The notes: a model not told the origin generated them from the sequence alone. A DNA stretch of 63,790 nucleotides from Streptomyces sp. JHA26 (GCF_002005565.1 NZ_BDJC01000041.1:1-63790); one strand, 5' to 3'. Shown: positions 18,446 to 27,528, counted from the stretch's first letter. Translations and numbers: made by a program.

Positions 18446-21015
18446 GCGCCACCTCTGACGACCAGATCGACGAAGCCGGTCTCCGGGCTGTCCGGATCGC
18501 TCCGGCAGCACAGGATCTCGCGGCGCGAGGCGTCCAGGCGGCCGCGGGCGAGAGCGGCGCGGTTGGCGGCGTCGCCGGCGCCCGCCCGGCAGAAGCGTTC
18601 GACATGGACCTGGACCACCCCGGGCACGGACATGGCCTGCGCGATCAGGTCACTGAGGTACAGCGACGAGCCGAAGCCCAGGTTGTCGGGGTGGAAGAGC
18701 CCGCGGCGTCCGTCCGGCAGCACCGACGCGGACAGGGCTTCCCGCAGGCGTTGCCCGGCCTCGGCGCGCAGGGTTCCCGCGTCCAGGCAGCAGACGACGC
18801 CGATCTCCACCGGGACCAGGGCCGCCTCGGCGAACTCGACGTCCACCCCCGCGGTCCGTCGCACGTCCAGCAGGCCGGCCAGCCGGTCGAAGAGCCGCTC
18901 GTCCGCCGTCCCGTCCGGGTCCACGACCACCTGCTGGGCGTACCAGGAGCCCGTCCACCGGGAGGAGGCCACGGCCTGTCGCACCGCGCCGTCCGCGCCG
19001 GCGATCGCGGCGTAGTCGTCGGGCGTGACCGCCTGCAGGCGAGTGCGGAAAGCCCGGGGCGCCAGTTCCCGCACCTCCGCCGTCGGCTGGGGGTCGAGGC
19101 CGCCCGCGGCGGGCAGGGGATTGGTGACCCGGACGCCCTCGAGCGTGCCGCCGTCCGGACCGCCGAGGGGCTCCGTGAGGGTGTCGACGCCGACGTTGCC
19201 CCAGGAGCCGCCGCCGAGCCGGTACCGCAGTGTCATGGTCGTCCCCGGTGTGGGGCGGCGTCCCGTGACGCCGTCGCCGAATCGGAGCCTGATGGTCCTG
19301 TCGTCCTCCGCCTCGACCACCACGTGCGCGGCGGTCCGGTCACTGTCCAGCAGGTCGGGACGCGGCAGCCAGCGGCGCGCGCCGTCGTCGAGCTCCAGCT
19401 GGGCGACGGCGCGCCGCGGGTCGGGACGCAGAGCCGCGCTCGCGCTCTCCCAGCCCTGGTCGGGGGGCACCCCGTTCGACGGTCCGGGATCCGCCGGGGC
19501 GGCCCAGGCCACTCCCGCCCTGCGGAGGAACGGCCGGTAGGTGCCCTCCCACGGCACCTGGGCGGGGACCGGGACGTCGTCGTGGACCGAGGCCCCGTGG
19601 TCCGCCAGGACGATGTTGGCCAGGGCGACCGCGGAGCCCACGGCCTGGTCGCCGACCGACCGGGACACCCTCAGCGGGAGGGGCAGGGCGTCGTCACGGT
19701 GCCAGTGGATCTCCAGCACCCGCCGCGGAGCGGCACCGCCACCGTGGCCGGCCAGCGCGTCGACGTGCTCGACCGGTTCCCGGTCCAGCCGGACGGCGTA
19801 CCGGTGGGTCGGATCGCCGTCGGCGCGGGTCCCCGAGGGTCCCAGCTCGGCCAGCACCAGCACGTCACCGGCGCGCAGTGCGGGATCGCCGTCCGGGGCC
19901 ACCGCCACGAACGCGGAGCGAGCGCCGACGGGCAGCACGTGGTCCGCCTGTCCCCAGGCGTGCAGGAGAAGCCTGTTCCTGGCGGGGGTGAGCATCACCG
20001 GGGCGCAGGTCTCGAAGACCGCCGTGTCGGCCTGCGCCCCGTCGCGCGCGGCGGACGGCGCCGCTCCTTCGCCCACGGCGGTACCGGCCCGCAGAAGGAC
20101 TTCGGCGGTCGTGGTGAACGCCAGCCAGGTGCGCGCGGAACAGCCCTCGTGGACGTGGTAGTCGAGCAGCCGCGCGTGCCGGCGCACCGAGACCCTGCGG
20201 CGGGCGGTGCTCAGCGCCGCCTCCTGGGCGACCGCGTCCTGCCGATAGGACAGGCGGTCGCCGAGGTAGGCGAAGAGCTCGATCAGGGTGACGCCGATGT
20301 CGGCCGGCGACCGGTCGGTCCAGTCGGGCAGCAGGACCGCCATCCGGTCCAGCAGTCTGGTGCGCAGCGCCTCGTAGTCGCGGGCGAGGTAGTCGAGCAC
20401 CGGTGAGGCGGCGGTGACGGGCGGCACCGGGGCCGGCCGGCCGCGGACGGTGTCCGCGGGGCAGTCCACGGCGAAGGTGAACGGGGCCTGCGCCAGCGGC
20501 ACGTCGAAGCCCGCGGGAGCGGCCGCTCCGGCCGGCCCGAGCAGGCGCAGGACGTACGTCGACCGGTCGCCGGGTGACGACGTCCTGACGATCAGTACCC
20601 TCGCCCGCACCTCCTCGGGCACGCACGCCGCCACCAGCGCACGGTCGGCCTCCGTGACCGGCGCCGACGCCCCGGCCGCGGAGGTCAGATCGGTGGCGGG
20701 GAGCGCCCATTCGACCTCGACCGGGTTGAGGCGGGAATCGGCGCGAACCCCGCCGAGCACGACGACGGCGCCACCGTCCGGGCCGGTCACCAGGTCCGCG
20801 GGCACGGGACCGCGCATCAGATGCACGGCGAGGGTGCGCTGCCGCGGGGCCCCCGGCACGTACGACGGGCTGTCGGGCCGGTTGGAGAGGACCTCGACGT
20901 GGTCGATCCCGTCGAGCGCGGGGTCCTCGGTGGCCGCGACCAGCGCGCGCCTGCGGTCCCGGTCGATGCCGAACACGGTCGCCTCGGCGGTGGCCACCAC
21001 ACCCGGGCCGGTCAC
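18442..21015 (-). CDS. Putative baseplate assembly protein (wedge, baseplate J-like), first copy
   Basis: The 857-residue protein is a large baseplate wedge component. PVLDYLARDYEALRTRLLDR, WTDRSPADIGVTLIELFAYL and GDRLSYRQDAVAQEAALSTA are the typical conserved blocks. FGDGVTGRRPTPGTTMTLRY and a C-terminal J-like region (RAFRTRLQAVTPDDYAAIAG) follow. It is the Afp11/Afp12-type partner of the next gene. GTG 21015 overlaps the gp25 stop codon (GTGA), which decides the start. Confidence 0.87.
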   Translation of the reverse strand: MTGPGVVATAEATVFGIDRDRRRALVAATEDPALDGIDHVEVLSNRPDSPSYVPGAPRQRTLAVHLMRGPVPADLVTGPDGGAVVVLGGVRADSRLNPVEVEWALPATDLTSAAGASAPVTEADRALVAACVPEEVRARVLIVRTSSPGDRSTYVLRLLGPAGAAAPAGFDVPLAQAPFTFAVDCPADTVRGRPAPVPPVTAASPVLDYLARDYEALRTRLLDRMAVLLPDWTDRSPADIGVTLIELFAYLGDRLSYRQDAVAQEAALSTARRRVSVRRHARLLDYHVHEGCSARTWLAFTTTAEVLLRAGTAVGEGAAPSAARDGAQADTAVFETCAPVMLTPARNRLLLHAWGQADHVLPVGARSAFVAVAPDGDPALRAGDVLVLAELGPSGTRADGDPTHRYAVRLDREPVEHVDALAGHGGGAAPRRVLEIHWHRDDALPLPLRVSRSVGDQAVGSAVALANIVLADHGASVHDDVPVPAQVPWEGTYRPFLRRAGVAWAAPADPGPSNGVPPDQGWESASAALRPDPRRAVAQLELDDGARRWLPRPDLLDSDRTAAHVVVEAEDDRTIRLRFGDGVTGRRPTPGTTMTLRYRLGGGSWGNVGVDTLTEPLGGPDGGTLEGVRVTNPLPAAGGLDPQPTAEVRELAPRAFRTRLQAVTPDDYAAIAGADGAVRQAVASSRWTGSWYAQQVVVDPDGTADERLFDRLAGLLDVRRTAGVDVEFAEAALVPVEIGVVCCLDAGTLRAEAGQRLREALSASVLPDGRRGLFHPDNLGFGSSLYLSDLIAQAMSVPGVVQVHVERFCRAGAGDAANRAALARGRLDASRREILCCRSDPDSPETGFVDLVVRGGA

Positions 21016-21380
21016 GGCGTCCCCCGGTCGGTGAGTCGCAGCACCCGCGGTTCGGCGGCCTCCCGGCCGAGCGGTGTGTAGCGGATCGTTACGTCCAGCA
21101 CCGCGTCGCGGGCCTCGACCCGGACCTCGTGCACGCGCAGCAGGTCGCTGAGCCACTGCTGCACCGCCGCCTGCACCAGCGACTGCGTCGCCCCCGCCAG
21201 TTCGTCGCCGCTGGGGGCGAAGACCAGCCGGTCCACCCCGCTGCCGAAGTCCGGGCGGTTGACCCGCTCTCCCGGCCGGGTGAAGAGCACCGCCTCGACG
21301 AGGCCGCGCAGGTACTCCTCGTCGTCCACGGTGGCGAGCCGGCCGCGGGCGTCCAGGCGCAAGGGGAAGCCGAAACGCAT
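21012..21380 (-). CDS. gp25/gpW-like baseplate protein
   Basis: The 122-residue protein has the gp25 signature RPGERVNRPDFGSGVDRLVF, with the EVRVEARDAVLDVTIRYTP strand pair after it. In T4 and eCIS particles gp25 forms the inner wedge core that triggers sheath contraction. ATG 21380 overlaps the preceding stop (ATGA), and its own stop overlaps the next start (GTGA), so all three genes are coupled. Confidence 0.9.
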   Translation of the reverse strand: MRFGFPLRLDARGRLATVDDEEYLRGLVEAVLFTRPGERVNRPDFGSGVDRLVFAPSGDELAGATQSLVQAAVQQWLSDLLRVHEVRVEARDAVLDVTIRYTPLGREAAEPRVLRLTDRGTP

Positions 21381-21691
21381 CAGATCCCCCGCACCCGCGG
21401 CTGGACGACGACCACCGACAGCGGCCCGCCGGACGGCGCGCACACGGCGGCGCCTCCCTGGATCACCAGCGGAACACCGGCCGACCTGACCCTCGTCGTC
21501 CCGGTGACCCACTGGGCGGTGACACAGGGCGGAAGGCTGGGCGGCGCGCAGCCGGTGACCAACCACGGGACGGTGAGCAGCGCGGTCGGCCGGCCCCCGA
21601 CCTTGACCCTGGGGTTCGAGACGGCCGGACGGGCCTGCCCCGCGTGCGCGCACAGCGTGACGGCCCCGTCGTGAGCGAGGAGTCCGGGCAT
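21380..21691 (-). CDS. PAAR-like spike-tip protein
   Basis: The 103-residue protein is built of short repeats with conserved Cys residues: TLCAHAGQARP, VKVGGRPTALLTVPWLVTGC, PPCVTAQWVTGTTRVRSAG and VPLVIQGGAAVCAPSGGP. This is the pattern of PAAR-like tip proteins encoded between spike and gp25 genes. It would cap the spike trimer and pierce the target membrane, with metal held by the Cys/His set. Start and stop overlap both neighbours by one to four bases. Confidence 0.8.
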   Translation of the reverse strand: MPGLLAHDGAVTLCAHAGQARPAVSNPRVKVGGRPTALLTVPWLVTGCAPPSLPPCVTAQWVTGTTRVRSAGVPLVIQGGAAVCAPSGGPLSVVVVQPRVRGI

Positions 21692-22188
21692 TACGTGACC
21701 TCCAGGGCACCCTTGTTCAACGAAACCGTGGTGGGGCTCAGCATCACGCTGGAGGCGCCCAGGGTCAGCTCGATGCCGTCGGACGTGCACGCGATCGTCA
21801 TCGGCAGGACGGAGACCGGCGGACCGACGGCGATGGTGAGGCCGCCGCCTCCGGGCAGGTCGCTGCACGTGATCGACACGGCGTCCGTCTTCCACACCTT
21901 GACCTGGGGCACGGCCGGAGACGCGGGAGCCTCGCCGGTACCCCAGAAACAACCCCCCACAATGGGGTAGTCGGGATCGCCCGCCTCGAACTCGACCCAG
22001 ACGTTCGCGTCCTCGGGCGGCACGGCGAAGAACCCCACCCCAGGGCCCGCGTACGGCACGCAGGGCTCGGCCCAGGACAGCCGCCCCTTGCCGAGCACGG
22101 CAGGAACACTGACCTGCACCCTTCCCCGCATCAGGGGGTCGACGTTGCAGGTGACCTTGCCGCGGTACTTGCCGTAGAACCTCTTCAC
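21691..22188 (-). CDS. Spike protein, gp5/gpV OB-fold type
   Basis: The 165-residue protein begins FYGKYRGKVTCNVDPLMRGR and continues VQVSVPAVLGKG, WAEPCVPYAGPGVGFFAVPP and VWVEFEAGDPDYPIVGGCFW. This is the OB-fold of phage baseplate assembly protein V and VgrG/gp5 spikes. The C-terminal half is a short beta-helix-like repeat. With the gp27-like hub encoded just upstream it forms a split VgrG. The TAATG overlap couples it to the PAAR-like gene. Confidence 0.9.
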   Translation of the reverse strand: MKRFYGKYRGKVTCNVDPLMRGRVQVSVPAVLGKGRLSWAEPCVPYAGPGVGFFAVPPEDANVWVEFEAGDPDYPIVGGCFWGTGEAPASPAVPQVKVWKTDAVSITCSDLPGGGGLTIAVGPPVSVLPMTIACTSDGIELTLGASSVMLSPTTVSLNKGALEVT

Positions 22189-22227
22189 TCCACGCTCTCC
22201 TGATCTTGCGGCGTCGGCGCCGAGGGG

Positions 22228-23382
22228 TCACGGTCGCACGACGGGCACGGTCGGGCCGTGACCGTCGCGCGACAGGGTGAACCGCTGGACGTAGGACCCG
22301 GGCGCCAGCTCGTGCTCGACGCGGCGCACGTACCAGTGGCCGTCGTGGGACCAGCCGGCTCCCCGGACGCCGACCAGCGCCCGGGGGCGCAGGACGTCGC
22401 CGTAACGCCCTCCGTCGGCCTCGCCCTCGGCGACCACGGCGTCGGCGCCGGAGTCCACCAGGGACTGGGCCCGGGCGAACGTGCCGACAGGACCCGTCCC
22501 GCTGTCCCGTACCAGGCGCCGCCTGCGGATGTCCCCCGTGTGCGCGGCCCACAGGGGACGCGACGACAGCGGCGGGCGGAGACTGGCCATCGTGTCCACC
22601 GTCATCTGCGTTCCGGTGCGCGGGTCCTGCAGTTCACCCTCGACGAGCACCGGCGTGAGCGCGTCGGTGCGAAACCGCACGGAACGGACGTTGGTCTCGG
22701 GTCCGAGGTCCACCGAGAGGGCCGGCTGCGGCGCCCCGGACCGCACCGGCGGCCCCCAGTAGAAGGTGCTGGCGCCGATCTGCGGGCCCGGGATCACGTA
22801 GCAGACGTACCCGTGCCGGCCGGCCAGCTCGCGCAGGTGCGCCAGATCGGTGCCGTGCTGGGTGGGGATCCGCTCGATCGGAAGAGGGGGGTCGGAGACC
22901 CGCGGGGGGATCACCATGGGCAGGATGCGGTGCGACGCGTACCGGGTGAGGATCTGGCTCACCTGCACGAAGTCGTCCATGGCGGGGTGCTCGGCGTCCA
23001 CCTCCCGGCGGTCGAGCAGATAGGACACGTCCTCCCCGGTGGCCGTCAGGGTCGCCCCGCCCGGCCCGTCACCGGGGATCAGTTCGAGATGGGTGATGAT
23101 GCCGTCGAACAGGACCCGGGGGAGCGCCGCGAACGTGAGGACGAGGGTGACCCGGGCGAACGGTACGAGCGGCGGACGCAGGACCGGCGTGTCCAGCGCG
23201 GCGATCGGCCCGGACCGCCCGGCGTCGAAGGTGAGGGTGAACACCGAGCGGGCGCCGTCGTCCTCCTGGACGCGCACCGACAGAAGACGCGCGGTCAGGT
23301 CAGGGGGGAGCGGCGTGGGAATGGTCGCGCCGGCCAGCACGGTGAGCCGCAGGCCGGAAGCCAGCGTCTGCCTCATCGTCAT
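22228..23382 (-). CDS. Hub protein, gp27 / late control D-like
   Basis: The 384-residue protein shows the hub pattern: LSVRVQEDDGARSVFTLTFD near the N-terminus, LFDGIITHLELIPGDGPGGA, and GTDLAHLRELAGRHGYVCYV, with a C-terminal AGWSHDGHWYVRRVEHEL and VQRFTLSRDG. It corresponds to the gp27-like part of VgrG and to the Afp8 N-terminal half. It forms the trimeric ring at the tube end. It overlaps the LysM gene by 4 bases and lies 39 bases before the spike gene. Confidence 0.87.
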   Translation of the reverse strand: MTMRQTLASGLRLTVLAGATIPTPLPPDLTARLLSVRVQEDDGARSVFTLTFDAGRSGPIAALDTPVLRPPLVPFARVTLVLTFAALPRVLFDGIITHLELIPGDGPGGATLTATGEDVSYLLDRREVDAEHPAMDDFVQVSQILTRYASHRILPMVIPPRVSDPPLPIERIPTQHGTDLAHLRELAGRHGYVCYVIPGPQIGASTFYWGPPVRSGAPQPALSVDLGPETNVRSVRFRTDALTPVLVEGELQDPRTGTQMTVDTMASLRPPLSSRPLWAAHTGDIRRRRLVRDSGTGPVGTFARAQSLVDSGADAVVAEGEADGGRYGDVLRPRALVGVRGAGWSHDGHWYVRRVEHELAPGSYVQRFTLSRDGHGPTVPVVRP

Positions 23383-23699
23383 CTCCCCGGCGCGGGGATC
23401 ACCAGGACGGTGCCCACGGTGCGGAAGTCGGTCAGGTCGTCGGGATCGAGGGCGGCGTTGGCGTCGGCCACGAGCCAGTAGGCCAGCGGGTCGCCCAGGT
23501 ACCGCTGGGCGACGAGATCCAGGCGGTCTCCCTCGGCCACCGTGTGCAGCGCCAGCGGCCGTCCGGCCGTGAGGCCGGGCACGTGCCGCCGCACCCGCAG
23601 GTGGCGCACCTGCCGCAGGCCGTCGACCGGGTCCTCGACGGTGGTGGTGGCCGTACCCACTCCGGCGTACCGGCTGGCTCCGAGCGCCCTGTCAGACAC
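23379..23699 (-). CDS. LysM-domain tail assembly protein (Afp7/gp53-like)
   Basis: This is a short protein of about 106 residues with one LysM domain at the C-terminus: LHTVAEGDRLDLVAQRYLGD, PLAYWLVADANAALDPDDL and TVGTVLVIP. In eCIS and phage loci such proteins sit at the junction between tube initiator and hub. GTG 23699, with GGGGAG 8 bases upstream, is preferred over GTG 23708. It overlaps both neighbouring genes. Confidence 0.85.
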   Translation of the reverse strand: MSDRALGASRYAGVGTATTTVEDPVDGLRQVRHLRVRRHVPGLTAGRPLALHTVAEGDRLDLVAQRYLGDPLAYWLVADANAALDPDDLTDFRTVGTVLVIPAPGR

Positions 23700-24348
23700 C
23701 GGCCGCACTCCCCGCCACCGTGACTGCGGCCGTGGCTCCGGCCACGAGGGCCATCGTCTCCTTCATCACGTGGTGCACCAGGAAGAGGGCGTGACCGGCG
23801 TCGCTCACGGACAGGTCGTTGTAGGAGAGGACCCGGGCCGACATCTGCACGGAGGCCCGGGTGGGGAACAGTTCGGGCGAGAAGGACTCCTCGGTGATCG
23901 TGAGACTCTCGATGCGGACCGGGACCACCCGTCCCGGACCCCAGATCAGCAGGGTGAGCGGGCTCTCCATGGGAAGGATCTCGATGGTGCCGGCCAGCAG
24001 CATCGCCGTGTTCTCCACCACCGTGGCGATGCCCGGATAGAGCAGCATCTCCAGCACGGCGAGCTGGGGCGCGACGCCGGTCAGAGCCGCCACCGGATCG
24101 CCGCGCTCCAGCTGGTCGGTGGCGTCGACGCTGACCGTGAGGGAGACCGTCTCCACGGGCGCCCCCCACAACCGGTGGGCGTCCGCGGCGCCGGAGGACT
24201 GCGAGGAGGCGGGACCGCGCGGACGCAGCGTGCGGACGACCTGGTCGGGGTTGTACTGGAAGACCACCAGCCGTGACAGTGGCCCGCTGCTGTCGACCGC
24301 CACCACGGCGCCCCGCAGGGTGCGGGGACTGCCCGGAAAACCGCTCAT
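23692..24348 (-). CDS. CIS tube/tail-adaptor protein
   Basis: The 218-residue protein has the CIS tube protein N-terminal signature VVFQYNPDQVVRTLRPRG, then VETVSLTVSVDATDQLE, LEMLLYP and VVPVRIESLTITEESFSPEL, ending VSMSARVLSYNDLS-like. In related systems this protein caps the first tube ring next to the LysM protein. It is the first gene of the second eCIS block, directly downstream of a regulatory region shared with the divergent SARP gene. ATG 24348 is chosen over an in-frame TTG two codons upstream. Confidence 0.83.
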   Translation of the reverse strand: MSGFPGSPRTLRGAVVAVDSSGPLSRLVVFQYNPDQVVRTLRPRGPASSQSSGAADAHRLWGAPVETVSLTVSVDATDQLERGDPVAALTGVAPQLAVLEMLLYPGIATVVENTAMLLAGTIEILPMESPLTLLIWGPGRVVPVRIESLTITEESFSPELFPTRASVQMSARVLSYNDLSVSDAGHALFLVHHVMKETMALVAGATAAVTVAGSAAGV

Positions 24349-24371
24349 GGACAAGGCGTGCCCCGGTCGAC

Positions 24372-24398
24372 GTCACTGTGGCGTCACCAGAACGTAGC
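24372..24398 (+). promoter_or_regulatory. GTCAC direct repeats with 11-bp period, candidate SARP binding site
   Basis: GTCAC occurs at 24372-24376 and 24383-24387, with a related GTAGC at 24394-24398, an exact 11-base period. SARP regulators bind heptamer direct repeats spaced by one helical turn. The same GTCAC repeat with 11-base period appears upstream of the sheath operon. The site lies between the divergent SARP gene and eCIS block 2. Confidence 0.55.
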
Positions 24399-24407
24399 GA
24401 GCGGTAC

Positions 24408-24433
24408 TGCGATCACTCGCACGAGTGATCGCA
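24408..24433. promoter_or_regulatory. Perfect 12-bp inverted repeat between the SARP gene and eCIS block 2
   Basis: The arms TGCGATCACTCG and CGAGTGATCGCA are perfectly complementary around a 2-base CA spacer. The tight spacer argues for a dimer-binding operator rather than a terminator. It sits about 60 bases upstream of the tube-gene start and 130 bases upstream of the SARP start. Confidence 0.65.
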
Positions 24434-24563
24434 GGCGGAGCGGGTTCTCGTCGGACCACCGGAGCACATATATCAGCTGTTCAGTTCGTCATCTGTTCAC
24501 TTCGCACCGACCGGATACGGCAGCGGGACCGGGCGGGCATACCGGACACCCGTGGGAGGGATC

Positions 24564-25337
24564 ATGCCGGGAAGTGTTTTCGTCCCCAGCAGTGCCGCTG
24601 ATCCCGAAAGCGCAAAAGGGGTCTCGCGTGGTTGTCCAGCCTCTGCGGCGCCGCGGACCCGCTTGTTCCTCGGTTTGCTCGGGCCGTTCCGGCTGGTGGC
24701 CGGCGGCCGGGAAATCCGGCTCCCCGCCGGACCCCAGCGCGTTCTGGCACTGCTGGCACTGCAGGGAAGGATGAGCCGCAGCCGGTTGGCGGGCACGCTC
24801 TGGCCGGACTCCACGGAGGACCGTGCCCGGGCCTGCCTGCGCACGTCTTTGTGGCGTGCGAACCAGGCCGTGCCGGGGGTCGTGGCCGTCACCGCGACCA
24901 CTGCGGACATCTCCGCCCTGCTGGCGGTGGACGTGCAGCGCCTGGTGCGGGAGGCCCGGGACGCCTGGCAGCACGGTCCGACTCCCTCCGTCCAACTGCG
25001 ATGCCTGCCCGGTGAGGTCAGGGAGCTGCTGCCGGACTGGGACGACGAATGGCTCGACGCCGACCGGGAACGCGTGCGCCAGCTCCAGATGCACCTCCAG
25101 GAGGCTCTCGCCGAGCAACTGACGTCCGAGGGCCGCTACGGGCTCGCGCTCGAAGTCGCTCTGGCCATGCTTCGTCTGGATGTGACCCGGGAGAGCGCCC
25201 ACCGCGCGGTGATCCGCATCCACCTCGCGGAGGGAAACATCAGCGAAGCGCGGCGTGCCTACGCAACCTGCACGCGTGTCCTGCGGGACGAACTCGGGGT
25301 CGCCCCGACCCGGCTGACGGCGCAGATGCTCGAGTGA
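24564..25337 (+). CDS. SARP-family transcriptional activator
   Basis: The 257-residue protein has an N-terminal winged-helix region (FLGLLGPFRLVAGGREIRLP, PQRVLALLALQGRMSRSRLA, GTLWPDSTEDRARACLRTSL). A bacterial transcriptional activation domain follows (about 110-257: DADRERVRQLQMHLQEALAE, YGLALEVALAMLRLDVTRES, AHRAVIRIHLAEGN, ARRAYATCTRVLRDELGV). Small SARPs of this type activate nearby clusters in Streptomyces. It stands between the two eCIS blocks, divergent from block 2, and is the only regulator in the locus. ATG 24564 follows GGGAGGG. Its last 79 bases overlap the opposing gene. Confidence 0.9.
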   Translation: MPGSVFVPSSAADPESAKGVSRGCPASAAPRTRLFLGLLGPFRLVAGGREIRLPAGPQRVLALLALQGRMSRSRLAGTLWPDSTEDRARACLRTSLWRANQAVPGVVAVTATTADISALLAVDVQRLVREARDAWQHGPTPSVQLRCLPGEVRELLPDWDDEWLDADRERVRQLQMHLQEALAEQLTSEGRYGLALEVALAMLRLDVTRESAHRAVIRIHLAEGNISEARRAYATCTRVLRDELGVAPTRLTAQMLE

Positions 25338-26638
25338 TGCCCCTGGGCAGGGTGACGGCCCCCTCGACCGTGACCCGCCGCGTCGAACCGCCAAGGGCAC
25401 AGGTCGCTGGGCTCGTGCAGGACGGTCACCCCGAAGCCCCAGCGGCCCCGCAGCAGAGCCGCCAGTTCCCTGTCCGACACCATGTACCGGTACTTGAGCC
25501 CGCACTGCCGGGCCACCCGCTGGTGCCGCAGCATCTGCTCGTCCGTCTTCTCCCGCTGCCAACGGGCCCACCAGGCGGCACTGCCGTGGTTGCGTACGTA
25601 GGAGGCATACCCGCACTTGCACTCGTAGGCGGTGTTCCCTGCCAGCGCGTCGAAGACCACGCCCTCCGGGTCACCAGGCGGAATCACCCGCACCTCGTGG
25701 TCGGTGCGGGTGACCTCCTGGCAGTAGAACGTGGCCACCGGGGCGCGGCCCCATGCCCCGCTCATCGCCCGAAAGACGCACCCGTCCCGTTCGTATTCCG
25801 GCCTGCGCACCCTTCTGGGCGCGGCCACACCCTTCTTCCTGACCGCTTCGTGGTAGGCCTTGTCCCGCTTCTCGCCGCCCGGGTCGAGGGTCGGCGCGAT
25901 CCTGATGCGCCGTATGTCCAGACGGCCCTTGGACTGTACGAGCGGCCGGGGCGCCCTGCCGATCAGCCGGCGCACCGTCGGGATGCAGGTGGCCACCACG
26001 GTCTCCAGGTCCTCCTCCGTGGCGATCGTTCCGCGGTCGGCGACGGTGAGGAAGTCCGGCGGCCGGCCGGCCCGCTCAAGGGTCGCCTCAGGAACCTCCG
26101 CCTCCGCGACTGCTGCTTCCGACTTTCCCTGTGCCTCCAGCATGTCCAGGAGTTCCCCCGGGGCAGGGTCACGGAGCGCATAGCGCTGACCGGTCCGTGG
26201 CTCGACGCCCGGCCGTCGCACCGTACCCGGGGCCGGTCGCCCCGCCAGGGGGACGTGCCCGGTGAACGGGGCCTGGTACTGCTGCAGCGGTGCCGTTCTG
26301 GGCAACATCACCGTTCGGCGCTGGACGAGCACCGGTGATTCGTCCTCCTCACAAGGACAACCGGGGCGGGTGGTGCTGCCACAGCGCGCCACTTTCGGTG
26401 AGGTGGCGGAGCGCGTCACCCGGAACGCGCGGCCCGACGCCACTGCCCGGCCGGCGACGCGCGCCTCCCGTTCGGCCGCGTCCGTCGCCGCGCGGACCGC
26501 TTCCCACGGTCCACTCGTCGGTCCTGGGAATGGTCGAGCGCCATCGCCGCCTCCAGGCTTTCGCCTTGGGCGCCATCGGTTCGATTCTTCCACCCGGATC
26601 CGGCTCGTACAATTGTGCAGTGTTTTGACCGCTGTCAT
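25259..26638 (-). CDS. Putative nuclease effector, PD-(D/E)xK (restriction endonuclease-like) fold
   Basis: The protein has a low-complexity N-terminal region (CPCEEDESPVLVQRR resembles linkers of eCIS cargo) and a C-terminal toxin-like domain. The core reads GVVFDALAGNTAYECKCGY (Asp, then Glu-x-Lys), and a following helix contains WWARWQREKTDEQMLRHQ. It ends with strand YRYMVSD and FGVTVLHEPSD. That order is typical of restriction-endonuclease-fold toxins. No signal peptide is present and no immunity gene is obvious. The last 25-40 residues run antisense into the SARP gene and may be an extension after loss of the original stop. The start is uncertain: 26638 is one option, and GTG codons lie downstream. 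Confidence 0.65.
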   Translation of the reverse strand: MTAVKTLHNCTSRIRVEESNRWRPRRKPGGGDGARPFPGPTSGPWEAVRAATDAAEREARVAGRAVASGRAFRVTRSATSPKVARCGSTTRPGCPCEEDESPVLVQRRTVMLPRTAPLQQYQAPFTGHVPLAGRPAPGTVRRPGVEPRTGQRYALRDPAPGELLDMLEAQGKSEAAVAEAEVPEATLERAGRPPDFLTVADRGTIATEEDLETVVATCIPTVRRLIGRAPRPLVQSKGRLDIRRIRIAPTLDPGGEKRDKAYHEAVRKKGVAAPRRVRRPEYERDGCVFRAMSGAWGRAPVATFYCQEVTRTDHEVRVIPPGDPEGVVFDALAGNTAYECKCGYASYVRNHGSAAWWARWQREKTDEQMLRHQRVARQCGLKYRYMVSDRELAALLRGRWGFGVTVLHEPSDLCPWRFDAAGHGRGGRHPAQGHHSSICAVSRVGATPSSSRRTRVQVA

Positions 26639-26765
26639 CCTGAACCAGGAACCGGATGGCCTCCTTCGGTCGTTCTTCCGGCTTTTTCCTTTCTTCACGG
26701 GACAACCGGCGGCCGGCCTCCTGTGCTCCTCGGCAGGCCTCTCCACTTCGATGGCGGGTGCAGTC

Positions 26766-27080
26766 ATGGGCGAGGTAAGAGTCACCCTCCTGCGGACTTC
26801 CGAGATCCACGTGTCGGCGGGAGACGAGGTCGTGGTGCGGACTCCCGAGAACGCCACCACGGGCTATCTCTGGTCGGTTCAGCGCGTCGACGGCGTTCTC
26901 GAGGTGATCGGTGAGGACCATCAGTTCTTCGGGCAGCCGTTGCCCGGATCCGGTGGGCAGCAGGTCGTGCGGGTCCGAGCCGCCGCGGCCGGCGAAGGCC
27001 TGCTGCAGCTCGTGTTGAAACGGCCCTGGGAGAGCGCGGTGCAGGACCGGCGTGAGATCCGGATCCTGGTCAGCGGTTAG
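26766..27080 (+). CDS. Chagasin-family (I42) cysteine protease inhibitor
   Basis: The 104-residue protein has the three chagasin loops in order: NATTGYLW (loop BC), GSGGQQVV (loop DE) and RPWE (loop FG), spaced as in I42 inhibitors of papain-like enzymes. There is no signal peptide, so it would act in the cytoplasm. A papain-family protease gene lies 1 kb away on the other strand, which suggests the inhibitor protects the producer from it. ATG 26766 gives the shortest conserved form; an in-frame ATG lies 15 bases upstream. Confidence 0.85.
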   Translation: MGEVRVTLLRTSEIHVSAGDEVVVRTPENATTGYLWSVQRVDGVLEVIGEDHQFFGQPLPGSGGQQVVRVRAAAAGEGLLQLVLKRPWESAVQDRREIRILVSG

Positions 27081-27528
27081 CCTCGCTGTTTCGGTCGGGG
27101 CGATGAGGCGTCGTCGAGGGGCGGCTGTCGGGTGGCTGACGCGTTTTCGGTGTGCGGGCATGGTGGAGACCCGGCGCGGGGTCGGGTTCTCCGGGGTCCT
27201 TCGGGGCGTGGGCGCCCAGAGACGGCCTCGTCGGTGTCGGCGGGCACCACCGCCAGGTCCGTGGCGACCCGTCCCGGACCATGTTCGGTCCCGCGCGGCC
27301 GAAGCGGCCCGAGAGCGGCGGAGTACGTCGCGGTCGGCCCCGTGGCACCAACAGGATCCGCCGGCGACCGTGCCCCGGCATGACCGACCACCCCGCACCA
27401 TCGGCACGGACACGGACCCTGGGACGCAACCCGATGCCCTGCACGTGGAAAGTGCCCTCCGCCTGGACCGGCAGAACCCCTCAGCAAGGTTCATCGTCCC
27501 AGGTCAGGAAGGCACTGTCGCGTTTCCG

